From an uncultured Microbulbifer sp. (GTDB lineage: Bacteria; Pseudomonadota; Gammaproteobacteria; Pseudomonadales; Cellvibrionaceae): a stretch of 64,000 nucleotides of DNA. The notes below the pieces were generated by a model, which worked only from the letters and a program-made list of their open reading frames with translations, had not been told where the DNA came from and did no database searches. The stretch covers positions 248,001 through 312,000 of the forward strand of contig NZ_CANLDD010000001.1 of assembly GCF_947489355.1 (NCBI RefSeq), in the 5' to 3' direction. This document shows, one piece after another, positions 10,340 to 19,616 of this stretch (its first letter is position 1; each line of letters starts with the position of its first letter). Position numbers and translations under genes: made by a program.

Positions 10340-10735
10340 TCAGGCTGCGTGATGTGGCTTGGCATGGGCAGAGATCGCACCCAACAATTCACTTTTACTA
10401 AACGGCTTGGTTAAATATTGATCGCAACCGACAACACGCCCCTTTGCCTTATCGAACAAACCATCCTTACTCGACAACATAACGACAGGAGTAGAGCGAA
10501 ATTCGCTGTTATTTTTGATCAGAGCGCAGGTTTGATAACCATCCAGGCGCGGCATCATGATATCGACGAAAATAACATCCGGGCGGGAGTCCGCGATTTT
10601 CGCCAGCGCATCAAAGCCGTCCGTTGCAGTAACGACCGTACAGCCCGCCTTCTGCAACAGTGTTTCGGCAGTGCGGCGAATTGTCTTACTGTCGTCGATC
10701 ACCATAACAGTCAGGCTTTCCCAGTTCAGCTCCAT
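10340..10735 (-). CDS. pilG: Twitching motility response regulator PilG
   Basis: A single-domain receiver of 131 residues. It shows MVIDDSKTIRRTAETLLQ, the acceptor aspartate in VIFVDIMMPRLDGYQTC and YLTKPFSK. These match PilG, the ChpA-phosphorylated regulator that promotes pilus extension and cAMP signalling in Pseudomonas. It is the first gene of the minus-strand operon. About 250 bases separate it from pilH; this gap has no ORF worth calling and could hold an extra promoter for pilH-chpC. Confidence 0.95.
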   Translation of the reverse strand: MELNWESLTVMVIDDSKTIRRTAETLLQKAGCTVVTATDGFDALAKIADSRPDVIFVDIMMPRLDGYQTCALIKNNSEFRSTPVVMLSSKDGLFDKAKGRVVGCDQYLTKPFSKSELLGAISAHAKPHHAA

Positions 10736-11081
10736 AGTTTTTTTGACTCCCCTGTTTACTTATTGTCGGACACGCGAAAGCGTTTACTTGCACCCTTGGT
10801 GAACCGCATAGGGGGTCTGGGTGTCTCGCCTAGCCAAGATCGCACACTGGAGGAACTTTTATCACAGAACCCCAGGTTAATCTACCAGACTCGACAAACC
10901 CCTGCGATGCGGTTCAAATTATCATCACTTTGCGCTCGAACCCAGTACAGCATGTTAAAGTTGCACCCTGGTGAAGCTGCTTTTACCTTATCCATCCTAC
11001 CAAGTCGGGGGTGGCAGCCTACACTGAGCCACAACCACCACAGCGCGGGGTAAAGCTATCCCGCCAGAAACGGAAATCCCT
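10736..11081. other. Divergent intergenic region, pilG / gshB
   Basis: 346 bases without a convincing gene between two divergent operons, so promoters for both directions must lie here. A near-repeat is visible: TTGCACCCTTGGTGAA at 10788 and TTGCACCCTGGTGAA at 10961, each containing a CACC...GGTG dyad that might bind a regulator. I could not fix a -35/-10 pair with confidence. Confidence 0.4.
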
Positions 11082-12038
11082 ATGAATTTCTCCCTCGGTG
11101 TGGTGATGGACCCCATCGCCCAAATCAATGTTAAAAAAGATACAACACTTGCACTGTTACAGGCCGCACAAGACAGTGGTTTCCAGCTATTTTATTTCGA
11201 GCAGACCAGTCTGTACCTGGATAACGGCCGTGCCATTGGCTGTGGACGGCCACTGCAGGTTTTTGACCACGCCGAACGCTGGTTTGCTCTGGGGGAATCC
11301 AGGGAGATACATCTGGGAGAGCTGGACACCCTTCTAATGCGTGTCGACCCCCCTTTTGATAACGAGTATATCTATTCCACTTACATCCTCGAGGCGGCAG
11401 AACGCGAGGGCGCACTGGTGGTCAACAAGCCCCAATCCCTGCGCGACTGCAACGAAAAAATTTTCGCAACCAGTTTTCCACAGTGCTCCCCGCCAGTACT
11501 GGTAAGCCGGGATATGCTCAGATTGCGGCAGTTTCACCAGACACACAGGAACGTTATCTTCAAACCCCTGGACGGCATGGGTGGGGCGGGGATTTTCCAT
11601 TGTAAACCCGACGGCGCCAACCTCGGGGCGATACTGGAGATGCTCACTAAACACGGTCGCCGGCAAATTATGGCGCAGCGCTATATCCCGGAAATCAAGG
11701 ATGGCGACAAACGTATTCTGGTCGTTGGTGGACAGGCGGTACCCTATTGTCTTGCCCGCATTCCTGTAGCCGGAGAAACGCGCGGCAACCTGGCCGCGGG
11801 TGGGCGCGGTGAAGCTCGTCCTCTGAACAATCGCGATCGCTGGATTGTCGAGCAGGTCGCGCCCACGCTGGAAGAGAAAGGACTGCTGTTTGTCGGTCTG
11901 GACGTCATCGGGGATTACCTCACCGAAATCAATGTCACCAGCCCAACCTGTGTGCGCGAAATCGATGCGGCCTATGACACCAAGATCGGTGCGCGACTGA
12001 TGCGCGCAATCACACACCGCCTGGCACAAAAAGGGTAA
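11082..12038 (+). CDS. gshB: Glutathione synthetase
   Basis: 318 residues, close to the 316 of E. coli GshB. The opening 'LGVVMDPIAQINVKKDTTLA' is the family signature. ATP-grasp elements follow: VIFKPLDGMGGAGIF, RILVVGG and 'YLTEINVTSPTCVREID' at the metal/ADP site. It joins gamma-glutamylcysteine and glycine with ATP in the cytoplasm. In Pseudomonas gshB also lies next to pilG, divergently transcribed, with a tonB-like gene and yqgE downstream, the same order as here. Confidence 0.97.
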   Translation: MNFSLGVVMDPIAQINVKKDTTLALLQAAQDSGFQLFYFEQTSLYLDNGRAIGCGRPLQVFDHAERWFALGESREIHLGELDTLLMRVDPPFDNEYIYSTYILEAAEREGALVVNKPQSLRDCNEKIFATSFPQCSPPVLVSRDMLRLRQFHQTHRNVIFKPLDGMGGAGIFHCKPDGANLGAILEMLTKHGRRQIMAQRYIPEIKDGDKRILVVGGQAVPYCLARIPVAGETRGNLAAGGRGEARPLNNRDRWIVEQVAPTLEEKGLLFVGLDVIGDYLTEINVTSPTCVREIDAAYDTKIGARLMRAITHRLAQKG

Positions 12039-12140
12039 ACTGGGACACTTCGAATTCAACCCAGGCCGCTTGCCGGCAGCTAGACCAAACGGACAACCAG
12101 TTAAAGGGCTTGACGCAACAGGTAGTAAAGACCGCACACG

Positions 12141-13049
12141 ATGAACTCCACCGCCAACACGGCATCATTTAACTCTGCCCAGCGCGAACGCTTTGTATTC
12201 TCCCTGTTTCTCGCCGGCGCCATCCACGCTCTGATTATTTTTGGAGTGGCTTTTGCCGCGCCCGAGGGCAGCCAGTCATCCCCCACACTGGAGGTAACCC
12301 TGGCCCAGCACCGCTCGGCACAGGCACCGGTGGATGCCGACTACCTGGCCCAGCACAACCAGCAGGCCAGCGGCATCTCGGATACCCCCAAAGAACTGTC
12401 CAGCAACCGCCGCGCGGAGTTTGCCGATACACAGATTCACGATGTGAATCCACTGCCGCAGCAACAGGCAGAGCGCCCGGCAGACCAGCGACGCCAGTTG
12501 GTCACCACCATTGGCGATAGTCCGCTGCAGGCGCCGGAGCTGCCCGCAGAAGACAAGCGCTCAGAGGAAAAGCGCGGCGACGCCCCCAGTGACCTGGACC
12601 GAACTAATCCGAAAGTTACCAGCCTGCAGGCGCGCCTGGATAAAATCCGGCAAACCATTGCCCGGCGCCCGAGGGTGAGGCGCCTCACCTCAGTGGCGAC
12701 CAAAGCCTCTGCAGATGCCGCCTATCTGCACGAATGGCGACAAAAGGTGGAGGCCGTGGGCAGCGACAACTTTCCCGAGGAGGCCCTGCAACAACAGATC
12801 ACCGGCAGCCTGCGAATGATGGTGCGCCTGCTGCCCAGCGGCGCCGTGGAGGAAGTGGTCATTCTCGAATCCTCCGGCGAGCGCATTCTCGATGATGCGG
12901 CCCAACAGATCATACACCTCGCGGCACCCTTTGCGCCCTTTCCAGCGCAGATCCGCAAGGAGGCCGACAGGCTGGAAATTATACGTACCTGGCGTTTCGA
13001 AATGACCGGGTTTTCCACCTCCGCAGGTGACCCGCCCAAGCGGGGCTAA
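12141..13049 (+). CDS. tonB: TonB-family energy transducer-like protein
   Basis: 302 residues. One membrane helix lies near residues 19-40 (FVFSLFLAGAIHALIIFGVAFA), then a long polar, Gln/Asp-rich periplasmic spacer, then a C-terminal TonB-like domain (YLHEWRQKVEAVG...GSLRMMVRLLPSGAVEEVVILESSGERILDDAAQQI). The spacer is not the classic Pro-Lys repeat. Pseudomonas TonB3 sits at the same place next to gshB and has been linked to twitching motility, so a role in pilus assembly is more likely than iron transport. That link is by synteny only. Confidence 0.85.
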   Translation: MNSTANTASFNSAQRERFVFSLFLAGAIHALIIFGVAFAAPEGSQSSPTLEVTLAQHRSAQAPVDADYLAQHNQQASGISDTPKELSSNRRAEFADTQIHDVNPLPQQQAERPADQRRQLVTTIGDSPLQAPELPAEDKRSEEKRGDAPSDLDRTNPKVTSLQARLDKIRQTIARRPRVRRLTSVATKASADAAYLHEWRQKVEAVGSDNFPEEALQQQITGSLRMMVRLLPSGAVEEVVILESSGERILDDAAQQIIHLAAPFAPFPAQIRKEADRLEIIRTWRFEMTGFSTSAGDPPKRG

Positions 13050-13084
13050 ACTTGCCTTTCACTCAGGCGACCTAGAATCAAGCT

Positions 13085-13669
13085 ATGCCCAGATCGAACA
13101 TCGACAGTGACTTGACCCACGCCAGCCTGCGCGGCCAGTTCCTACTGGCCATGCCCGGTATGGAAGACCCCCGCTTCAAGCAGACCGTAGCCCTGCTTGT
13201 GGAACACAGTGATGAGGGGGCTATGGGTATCGTGATTAATGCCCCCAGCAAGGTCCATTGGAAAGAGGTATTCGAACAGTTGTCCTTGCAGGACTCCAGT
13301 CAGCGCGGAGGCGAGACGGTGCTGCTGGGCGGCCCCATTTCCCCGGAACAGGGCTTTGTCCTGCACGGGGCCGGTATACAGTTCGACTCAACGACTGAGA
13401 TCAATACGGAGATCAGCCTCACCGCCTCCAAGGATATCCTCGAATCCCTCGCCGGCGGACACGGCCCCGACGACGTGCTGCTCGCACTTGGCTACGCCGG
13501 TTGGGAACCTGGGCAACTGGAACAGGAACTGGTCGGCAACGCCTGGTTGACGCTACCGGCAGAACCAGAGATCCTGTTCGCTACACCGGTAGAGAAACGC
13601 TGGCAGAATGCTGCCGCGCGCCACGGCATCAACCTGTCCGGGCTCGGCTCGCAGACCGGTCACGCCTAG
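13085..13669 (+). CDS. yqgE: YqgE/AlgH family protein (UPF0301)
   Basis: 194 residues, typical family length. Family stretches are 'LRGQFLLAMPGMEDPRFKQT', GAMGIVINAP, VLLGGPI and 'ALGYAGWEPGQLEQELVGNA'. The biochemical role is unknown; AlgH mutants in Pseudomonas affect alginate regulation. It is followed 32 bases later by ruvX, as in most gammaproteobacteria. Confidence 0.95.
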   Translation: MPRSNIDSDLTHASLRGQFLLAMPGMEDPRFKQTVALLVEHSDEGAMGIVINAPSKVHWKEVFEQLSLQDSSQRGGETVLLGGPISPEQGFVLHGAGIQFDSTTEINTEISLTASKDILESLAGGHGPDDVLLALGYAGWEPGQLEQELVGNAWLTLPAEPEILFATPVEKRWQNAAARHGINLSGLGSQTGHA

Positions 13670-13701
13670 CCAGCGCACACCAATCCAAGCATATCCACCC
13701 C

Positions 13702-14133
13702 ATGAGTAAACCCATTACTGCCCTTGCCTTTGACTTTGGTACCTGCTCCATCGGCCTCGCGTTTGGCCAGAGCCTGACCGCAAGCGCCAGGGAACTGTCC
13801 CCCCTGCCGGCAAAGGAGGGCAAACCGGATTGGGAAAACGTGCAGCGCCTCATCGCAGAGTGGCAACCCCATTACCTGCTGGTGGGTCTGCCCCTGAATA
13901 TGGATGGCAGCGAGAGTGCACTGAGCGCCCGAGCACGCAAATTCGGCCAACGCCTGCACGGACGCACCGGGTTGCCGGTGGCATTTATCGACGAGCGTCT
14001 CAGCACCCGCGCCGCAAAGGAAGAAGCCCATGAGCGTGGTCACCGCGGTAATTACGCCAGGGATCCGGTGGACTCGATCGCCGCACGCATCATTCTGGAG
14101 GACTGGCTGCGCGCGCGGCAGTCTCCAAACTGA
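13702..14133 (+). CDS. ruvX: RuvX/YqgF family pre-16S rRNA nuclease
   Basis: 143 residues with an RNase H-like fold: the first acidic residue in ALAFDFGTCSIGLAFG, then YLLVGLPLNMDGSES, IDERLSTRAAKEEA and the last acidic residue in DSIAARIILEDWL. The family trims 16S rRNA 5' ends or resolves DNA junctions. The ATG at 13702 gives the normal length; a longer upstream reading would run through the end of yqgE. Confidence 0.95.
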   Translation: MSKPITALAFDFGTCSIGLAFGQSLTASARELSPLPAKEGKPDWENVQRLIAEWQPHYLLVGLPLNMDGSESALSARARKFGQRLHGRTGLPVAFIDERLSTRAAKEEAHERGHRGNYARDPVDSIAARIILEDWLRARQSPN

Positions 14134-14214
14134 TATTTCCCTCGGTCTGTAAAAGCCACGACACCCCTCCCTTTGGTAGAATTGTCCCACCACTCAAACA
14201 GATGATCGAGCAGA

Positions 14215-15132
14215 ATGCCCATTTCCCGTATCCGTATCGCTACGCGCCAGAGCGCCCTGGCACTCTGGCAGGCCAATTACGTGAAAGACCGCCTGCAAGG
14301 GGAACACCCGGGCTTACAGATTGAGCTCTTGCCTCTCACCAGTCGTGGCGACCAGGTTCTGGATATGCCCCTGGCCAAGATTGGCGGCAAGGGGCTTTTC
14401 GTGAAAGAACTGGAAGTGGCCATGCTGGCCGGGCGCGCGGACATCGCCGTTCACTCCATGAAGGATGTCCCGATGGAGTTCCCCGCAGGATTGCACCTGC
14501 CCGTGATCTGCGCGCGTGAAGATCCCCGCGATGCCTTCGTCAGCAACCTGCATACCAGCCTCGAAGAGCTACCCCGGGGCGCCGTAGTGGGCACCTCAAG
14601 CCTGCGGCGACAGTGCCAGCTGCTGGCACGTCGTCCGGACCTGCGGATCAAATTCCTGCGCGGCAACGTCAACACCCGGCTGGCAAAGCTCGATGCTGGG
14701 GATTACCACGCCATTATTCTGGCGGCGGCCGGCCTGCTGCGCCTGGATATGCGCGAGCGCATCCGCAGCTACCTGTCTACCGATATACTGTTGCCCGCCG
14801 GCGGCCAGGGCGCGGTGGGCATCGAATCCCGCCGCGACAAGGCTTTGGAAGCCCTGCTGCAACCTCTGCACTGTGCCAAAACCGCCGCTCGCCTCAGTGC
14901 AGAGCGCGCACTGGTCAAGCACCTCAACGGCGGCTGCCAGGTACCTATCGGCTGCTATGCCGAGTTGCAGGATGGTTCTCTTTGGCTGCGCGGCCTAGTG
15001 GGCAGCCCGGACGGTTCCACGCTGATAAGGGCAGAGTGCCGCGGTGCTGCCAGCAGCGGTGCGGTGCTCGGCACACAACTGGCGAAGCAGTTGTTGGCCG
15101 ACGGCGCCGACAAAATACTCGCGGCTATCTGA
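14215..15132 (+). CDS. hemC: Porphobilinogen deaminase (hydroxymethylbilane synthase)
   Basis: 305 residues. The opening [20 protein letters not shown], the arginine-rich substrate site ([22 protein letters not shown]) and the catalytic aspartate motif HSMKDVP are all present. The dipyrromethane cofactor cysteine is in NGGCQVPIG. It polymerises four porphobilinogens into hydroxymethylbilane. hemD follows after 13 bases, so the pair is co-transcribed. Confidence 0.98.
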   Translation: MPISRIRIATRQSALALWQANYVKDRLQGEHPGLQIELLPLTSRGDQVLDMPLAKIGGKGLFVKELEVAMLAGRADIAVHSMKDVPMEFPAGLHLPVICAREDPRDAFVSNLHTSLEELPRGAVVGTSSLRRQCQLLARRPDLRIKFLRGNVNTRLAKLDAGDYHAIILAAAGLLRLDMRERIRSYLSTDILLPAGGQGAVGIESRRDKALEALLQPLHCAKTAARLSAERALVKHLNGGCQVPIGCYAELQDGSLWLRGLVGSPDGSTLIRAECRGAASSGAVLGTQLAKQLLADGADKILAAI

Positions 15133-15145
15133 GATTGATACCAGC

Positions 15146-15916
15146 ATGCCAGGTTCACTGCACGGCAAACGCATACTCACGACACGCCCGGCCCACCAAT
15201 CCGCCAACTGGTGCGCACAGCTGCGGGCTGCCGGCGCACAGGTCGACAATATTCCCATGCTGGCCATCGAACCCCTCCGGGAGGCCAGTGCGTTGCAGGC
15301 CATCAAAACCCATACCCTCGGTTTCGATCAGGTGCAAGAAGCCATCTTTGTGTCACAGAATGCCGTCTACTATGGCGTGGAATGGCTGGAGGACTACTGG
15401 CCGCAATTACCCCAGGGGCCGCGCTATTATGCGATTGGCAGCGCAACGGCAAAAGCCCTGCTGGAGCGCGGCATTCCCTGCGCGCAAGATAGTGGGCACA
15501 TGACATCCGAAGACCTGCTCGCACTGCCATCCCTGCAACAGGTGGCCGGACACCGTATCCTGATTTTCAGCGGGGTCGGTGGACGCACTCTGATTGGCGA
15601 TACTCTCCGCGCCCGCGGCGCCATGGTAACCTATTGTGAATTGTACCGGCGCACTTTACCCCCCGGCGCTCCAGATACACTGGCCAGCTATCCGGCAACC
15701 CCGGATGCCATCAGTGTGCACAGTGGTGAAGCCCTGGCAAACTTGGCGCACTGTATTGTGCAATCCGCGCGAGGGCAATTGCAGTATGCTGCGCTTATTT
15801 GCCCCAGTGTGCGGGTTGCCAAGCAGGCACGCGCACTGGGTTTCAAACGCCCTTACGGTGCCCAGAATGCCGGCGGCAAGGCCATGTTGGACGCACTGCA
15901 CAGTGCTCTGGATTGA
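15146..15916 (+). CDS. hemD: Uroporphyrinogen-III synthase
   Basis: 256 residues. HemD is poorly conserved, but the opening 'GKRILTTRPAHQSANWCAQL', IFVSQNAVYYGVEWL, YYAIGSATAKALLERG and the central TSEDLLALPSL...ILIFSGVGGR arrangement fit the family. It closes hydroxymethylbilane into uroporphyrinogen III. Its place between hemC and hemX supports the call. ATG 15146 is chosen over upstream in-frame starts that overlap hemC. Confidence 0.93.
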   Translation: MPGSLHGKRILTTRPAHQSANWCAQLRAAGAQVDNIPMLAIEPLREASALQAIKTHTLGFDQVQEAIFVSQNAVYYGVEWLEDYWPQLPQGPRYYAIGSATAKALLERGIPCAQDSGHMTSEDLLALPSLQQVAGHRILIFSGVGGRTLIGDTLRARGAMVTYCELYRRTLPPGAPDTLASYPATPDAISVHSGEALANLAHCIVQSARGQLQYAALICPSVRVAKQARALGFKRPYGAQNAGGKAMLDALHSALD

Positions 15917-16036
15917 ATTGCTATCGAATTCTCCGCCGTATTGGGATGAAAGTCTTACAAAGAGCGCCACCCTTCCTATAAAGGTTGGCGCCACTCGCTA
16001 TAATTCGACGACAATTTCCATCTGCGCTGTTATGCC

Positions 16037-17380
16037 ATGACCGACAAAAAAACCAAGGACAGCCCTCGCGCAAAAACCACCGCGCCGGCCAGTGATTGTA
16101 CAGACAGGGCGGAGCAGAAAAAAAACTTCGCCAAGGCAGCACAGGCAAACCCGGCGGGCAAGATGTTGCCAGACCCTGCCAAGTCCGGAAAAAGGAGCGG
16201 CCACTGGTGGTGGCTGGTGTTCTTTCTGCTACTGATCGCCCTGATTGCCTTTGCCTGGTTCAGCTGGCCACAACTGCGTACCCGCATCAGTAGCCAATTG
16301 GATTTGCCGCCCGCCAAACAAGGTGGACCAACCCAGAGTGCCGCAGATGCTCAGGAACAGGCAGACGCCACCCGTGTGTCCGCGGCTCCAACCGAACAGC
16401 CACCGCAAACGGAACCCGAGCCGGATCTTGCGCAGTCCTCCCGGCCGCCCTCACAACCGGCAACCCCGGCCCGGAACCAGCAACCCGACCGACATCAACA
16501 GGCGGATGCCAACCTGGGCAACCAAATACAGTCACAGGCCCGCACAATCGCAGAACTGCAACAAAAGCTGGCCGGTTTGCAGCGCAGTGTCACCGCCCAG
16601 GGCAACCGCTTGAACGAGTTGGGCAATGTGACCAGGAAGGACTGGCAGCTGGCGGAGGCCGGTTATCTGCTGCGCATGGCCAATCAACGCTTGATGCTTG
16701 AGGATGACAGCCGCGCCGCTTTGGGACTGGTGGAAGAAGTGGACAGTATCCTGCGAGGAGTGGACCTGCCGGATTTGTACGGTGTGCGCCAGCAGTTGGC
16801 CCAGGATATCACCGCGCTCAAGCTGGTTCAAAATATCGACCGCGAGGGGCTCTTCCTGCGGTTGCGCGCTTTGGAAGACGCGCTGATCCGCGCCCGAATC
16901 CAGCCGGAGTTTGATATGGCCCAACCCCAGCCAGAGGAGAAGGGGGAGCAGGCGCAACCCGAAGAAGCACCCCTGCCCCCCTGGAAACGGGGCTGGCAGA
17001 AATTTACCCGCTTCCTGCGGGATTCAGTGCGCCCCATTGATGGCGATATCAACCCGGTCATGCTTTCCCCACAAAGCGAAGCGCGTTTCCGCCAGACCCT
17101 GCGCCTGTATATGGAACAGGCGCAGCTGGCACTGCTGCGCGGCGACACCACAGTGTACAAGGATGCCCTGGGCAGCGCCCGTGAGCTGCTGCTCACCTAT
17201 GGCACGCCCAACCCGCAACGCGATACCCTCGCCCAGCAACTGGCCGAACTCAGCGAGCAGCGCATCCAGGCACAGATGCCCAACCTGAATACCTCACAGG
17301 TGGCACTGTACAATTACATTGAGCGACTGCACAAAACCTCTGGCCAAGATGCCAATACGCAGGGAGAGGGCGCCCAGTGA
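16037..17380 (+). CDS. hemX: HemX-like membrane protein
   Basis: 447 residues. A Lys-rich cytoplasmic start is followed by one membrane helix (WWWLVFFLLLIALIAFAWFSW, about residues 57-77), a low-complexity Pro/Gln/Ala stretch, a coiled coil (QSQARTIAELQQKLAGLQRS) and the conserved HemX core (DWQLAEAGYLLRMANQRLML, DLPDLYGVRQQLAQDITAL). Often labelled uroporphyrinogen-III methyltransferase-like, but no SAM-binding domain is visible. Overlaps hemY by four bases (GTGA), so the two are translationally coupled. Confidence 0.93.
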   Translation: MTDKKTKDSPRAKTTAPASDCTDRAEQKKNFAKAAQANPAGKMLPDPAKSGKRSGHWWWLVFFLLLIALIAFAWFSWPQLRTRISSQLDLPPAKQGGPTQSAADAQEQADATRVSAAPTEQPPQTEPEPDLAQSSRPPSQPATPARNQQPDRHQQADANLGNQIQSQARTIAELQQKLAGLQRSVTAQGNRLNELGNVTRKDWQLAEAGYLLRMANQRLMLEDDSRAALGLVEEVDSILRGVDLPDLYGVRQQLAQDITALKLVQNIDREGLFLRLRALEDALIRARIQPEFDMAQPQPEEKGEQAQPEEAPLPPWKRGWQKFTRFLRDSVRPIDGDINPVMLSPQSEARFRQTLRLYMEQAQLALLRGDTTVYKDALGSARELLLTYGTPNPQRDTLAQQLAELSEQRIQAQMPNLNTSQVALYNYIERLHKTSGQDANTQGEGAQ

Positions 17381-18627
17381 GGAAAGTTCTTTTTGCAGCC
17401 CTGGTACTACTGCTACTGGGCGCTCTGTTTCCACAAGTCAGTAACAATTACCCCGGCTATTTGGTGATTGGGTTTGGTGGCGAACTCAATAAGGGCTACG
17501 AAATGAACCTCTGGTTTGCCTTCGTTGCATTGCTGGCAATACTGTGCGCCCTGTTCATGGCGATCTGGTTGGTACTCAGCCTGGTGGGCGCAATCAAAGG
17601 CAGCGTTGACCGCCTGCGCTTCGGCCGCCAGCGCGTGGCGCGCCGGCGTCTCACCAGCGGATTGGTGGAGTTTATGGAGGGCAACTGGTCCCGCGCACGG
17701 CGCCAGTTGTTGAAAAGTGCCCCCCGCTCAGAGGCACCACTGATCAATTATTTGGCAGCCGCACGCAGTGCTTTTGAATTGGGCTTTCGCGAAGAGGCCA
17801 ATGAGCTGTTGGCGAAAGCGGAGGCCTGTAGCGAAGATACCCGCCTCGCCGTGGCCCTGAACCAAGCGCGTATGCAGTTGCAGGACAAGCACTATGAACA
17901 GTGCATCGCCAGCCTTAAGCGCGCCAAGCAACTGGAACCCAAACATCCGGCTCTGCTACAGCTACTTAAACAGGCTTACTACCTGCTGGGGGACTGGAGC
18001 AGCCTGCGCGAGCTGCTGCCGGAGCTGGAAAAGCACGCCAGTATGAGCAATGACGAGCTGCAGCGACTGGAATTGCAGATCTATCAACACCAGTTGGATG
18101 AGGCTGCCAGTCGTAACGACAAAGACCGGCTCCTGAGTATCTGGCACAGTCTGAACGGACGCTGGCAGCGCCATATGGCATTGCGCAGCCTCTACGCAAG
18201 ACAGCTACACCAGATTGGTGACGACACCGAAGCGGAAAAGCATTTGCGCTGGCTGCTCAACCGGGAATGGAATGCCGAGCTGTGCGACCTGTACGGCTGC
18301 CTCATCGGGGGCAATCCCGCAGCACAGCTTTCCACCGCCGAGGGCTGGCTTAAGGAGTACGGCGAAAGCGCAGACCTGCTGACTTGCCTCGGCCGTTTGA
18401 GTATGCGCAACGAACTGTGGGGTAGGGCCCAGCAGTATTTCGAGAAAAGTCTGCTACTGCGCCAGGACCCGGTTACCTCTGCGGAACTGGCGCGCCTCCT
18501 CGGGGCACTGGGGGACAAGGACAAAGCCGCACAGCTTTATGAGGAGGGGCTGATGCAAGCCGTCAGCAACCTGCCGCAATTGCCAATGCCCAGCCGGGAT
18601 TCACCGCTGCTGGGTGCGCAGGCCTAA
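17377..18627 (+). CDS. hemY: HemY-like inner membrane TPR protein
   Basis: 416 residues, GTG start. Two N-terminal membrane helices (VLFAALVLLLLGALFP and FAFVALLAILCALFMAIWLVL) precede the family motif GAIKGSVDRLRFGRQ. The rest is helical TPR repeats typical of HemY. A role late in heme synthesis is assumed from its location; the enzymatic protoporphyrinogen oxidase HemY of Gram-positives is unrelated. Last gene of the heme operon; no clear terminator follows. Confidence 0.93.
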   Translation: MRKVLFAALVLLLLGALFPQVSNNYPGYLVIGFGGELNKGYEMNLWFAFVALLAILCALFMAIWLVLSLVGAIKGSVDRLRFGRQRVARRRLTSGLVEFMEGNWSRARRQLLKSAPRSEAPLINYLAAARSAFELGFREEANELLAKAEACSEDTRLAVALNQARMQLQDKHYEQCIASLKRAKQLEPKHPALLQLLKQAYYLLGDWSSLRELLPELEKHASMSNDELQRLELQIYQHQLDEAASRNDKDRLLSIWHSLNGRWQRHMALRSLYARQLHQIGDDTEAEKHLRWLLNREWNAELCDLYGCLIGGNPAAQLSTAEGWLKEYGESADLLTCLGRLSMRNELWGRAQQYFEKSLLLRQDPVTSAELARLLGALGDKDKAAQLYEEGLMQAVSNLPQLPMPSRDSPLLGAQA

Positions 18628-18774
18628 TTGCCCGTTTCCCACAGGGTCCAACTCTTTAGCAGACAGGGCTTGCTCGGATGATCACGTAGCACCGGGTTCG
18701 ATCCTTTTGATGTACCCAGACACACAGCATCTCCATGCTCTTTATGACTCTTCCAAAGCTTCACATTTTTTTGG

Positions 18775-19005
18775 CTACAAAAAAATTATGCTAGAGATTA
18801 CCCACACCACCAAAATTACGAGAGGAACCCAGCCGAACTTTCCCAATTCCACTCTAAAAAATAGGTTGAATACGCTACCAACCCAAAAAAACCACTCAAG
18901 AAAAATCGATATGAGAAAAGCTCTTTCAAATAAAATAATACAGGTTTCATAATAATTAAAATCCCGGTGGACCTTGCCGCCTTCTGACGATAACCCCCTC
19001 ATCAT
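18775..19005 (-). CDS. Possible small hydrophobic membrane protein
   Basis: A 76-residue minus-strand ORF with two hydrophobic stretches (LISIFLEWFFWVGSVFNLFF and VPLVILVVWVISSIIFL). A competing reading starts at ATG 18950 in another frame (MKPVLFYLKELFSYRFF) and stops at 18816 after 44 residues; a frameshift between the two could join them. AT-rich DNA gives hydrophobic translations easily, so this may be chance. It overlaps or follows the end of the broken ORF to its right. Confidence 0.3.
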   Translation of the reverse strand: MMRGLSSEGGKVHRDFNYYETCIILFERAFLISIFLEWFFWVGSVFNLFFRVELGKFGWVPLVILVVWVISSIIFL

Positions 19006-19423
19006 TAACTATAATAGTTTCCGTAATAATAAGGTTCTCAAGACCACTATCATTGTGGAACGCTGTTACGAAATCAGCTCTAATCTCCTGGATAATTGTG
19101 TCCCCTACCTGCAAAGCATAACCAACTTGAGTATCAGTAAGGATTCCTTTAGCTGTAACCGCGCCACCTATTATTGAGCCTGCAATCCCGCCTACCCCAC
19201 CGCCAAATGAAGCTTATAAAGTAGTCTTCACCGCAGTACGCATATTGTTCAATGACTGGTGCTCTGCAATCTGATCTGGAGTTGTGAATGTTTGTGAGCG
19301 CATTGCGCACAAATTGGAATAACATTTCAATTTCTCAAAGTTGCCGCCAACTGTATTCACCTTTTGTGCAAAGACATCACCCCGAGGCCAGTCGTACCTT
19401 AACTTTCCATTTTCCCTAGCGCA
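18956..19423 (-). pseudogene. Broken ORF with glycine-zipper C-terminus
   Basis: One reading frame gives protein-like sequence on both sides of a single TAA at 19214-19216. Before it (upstream): ENGKLRYDWPRGDVFAQK, NTVGGNFEKLKC and SQTFTTPDQIAEHQSLNN. After it: FGGGVGGIAGSIIGGAVTAK (a glycine zipper), GYALQVGDTIIQEI and 'ENLIITETIIVNDEGVIVRR', ending RRQGPPGF and TAA at 18956. No good start is seen upstream; an in-frame stop lies about 20 codons before ENGKL. I do not recognise the family. It resembles a truncated surface or toxin-type protein end. The alternative is a single base error at the stop. Confidence 0.55.
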
Positions 19424-19522
19424 ATCAACGAGTTAGCAACCATTTTTCCCGGCGCCACTGGCTCTTCACCATTTTTTTGCCCCGACGCGGGTTTTACCTT
19501 AGCCGGATGTTTTTCCAGAGGC

Positions 19523-19597
19523 AACGGCCCCTTCTGTTTAGCCGCGCAGGCGCGCCAGCGCCTTGGCGCCGACAGGCGGCTAAACCCGAGGGGCGTT
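19523..19597. repeat. attC-like or REP-like compound hairpin
   Basis: Nested inverted repeats fold into one long hairpin. The outer arms AACG-CCCCT and AGGGG-CGTT pair except for one extra G (19527). A 3x3 unpaired patch follows (19533-19535 against 19586-19588). Then a perfect 10-base arm, GTTTAGCCGC (19536-19545) with GCGGCTAAAC (19576-19585), and an apical stem GCGCCA/TGGCGC (19552-19569). A bulged base plus an unpaired central spacer is the layout of integron attC sites. The core GTTRRRY box is not present, so IntI recombination is doubtful. It could also be a dispersed REP-type repeat. Confidence 0.55.
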
Positions 19598-19616
19598 TGC
19601 CCCTCTTGGTGGTTGG

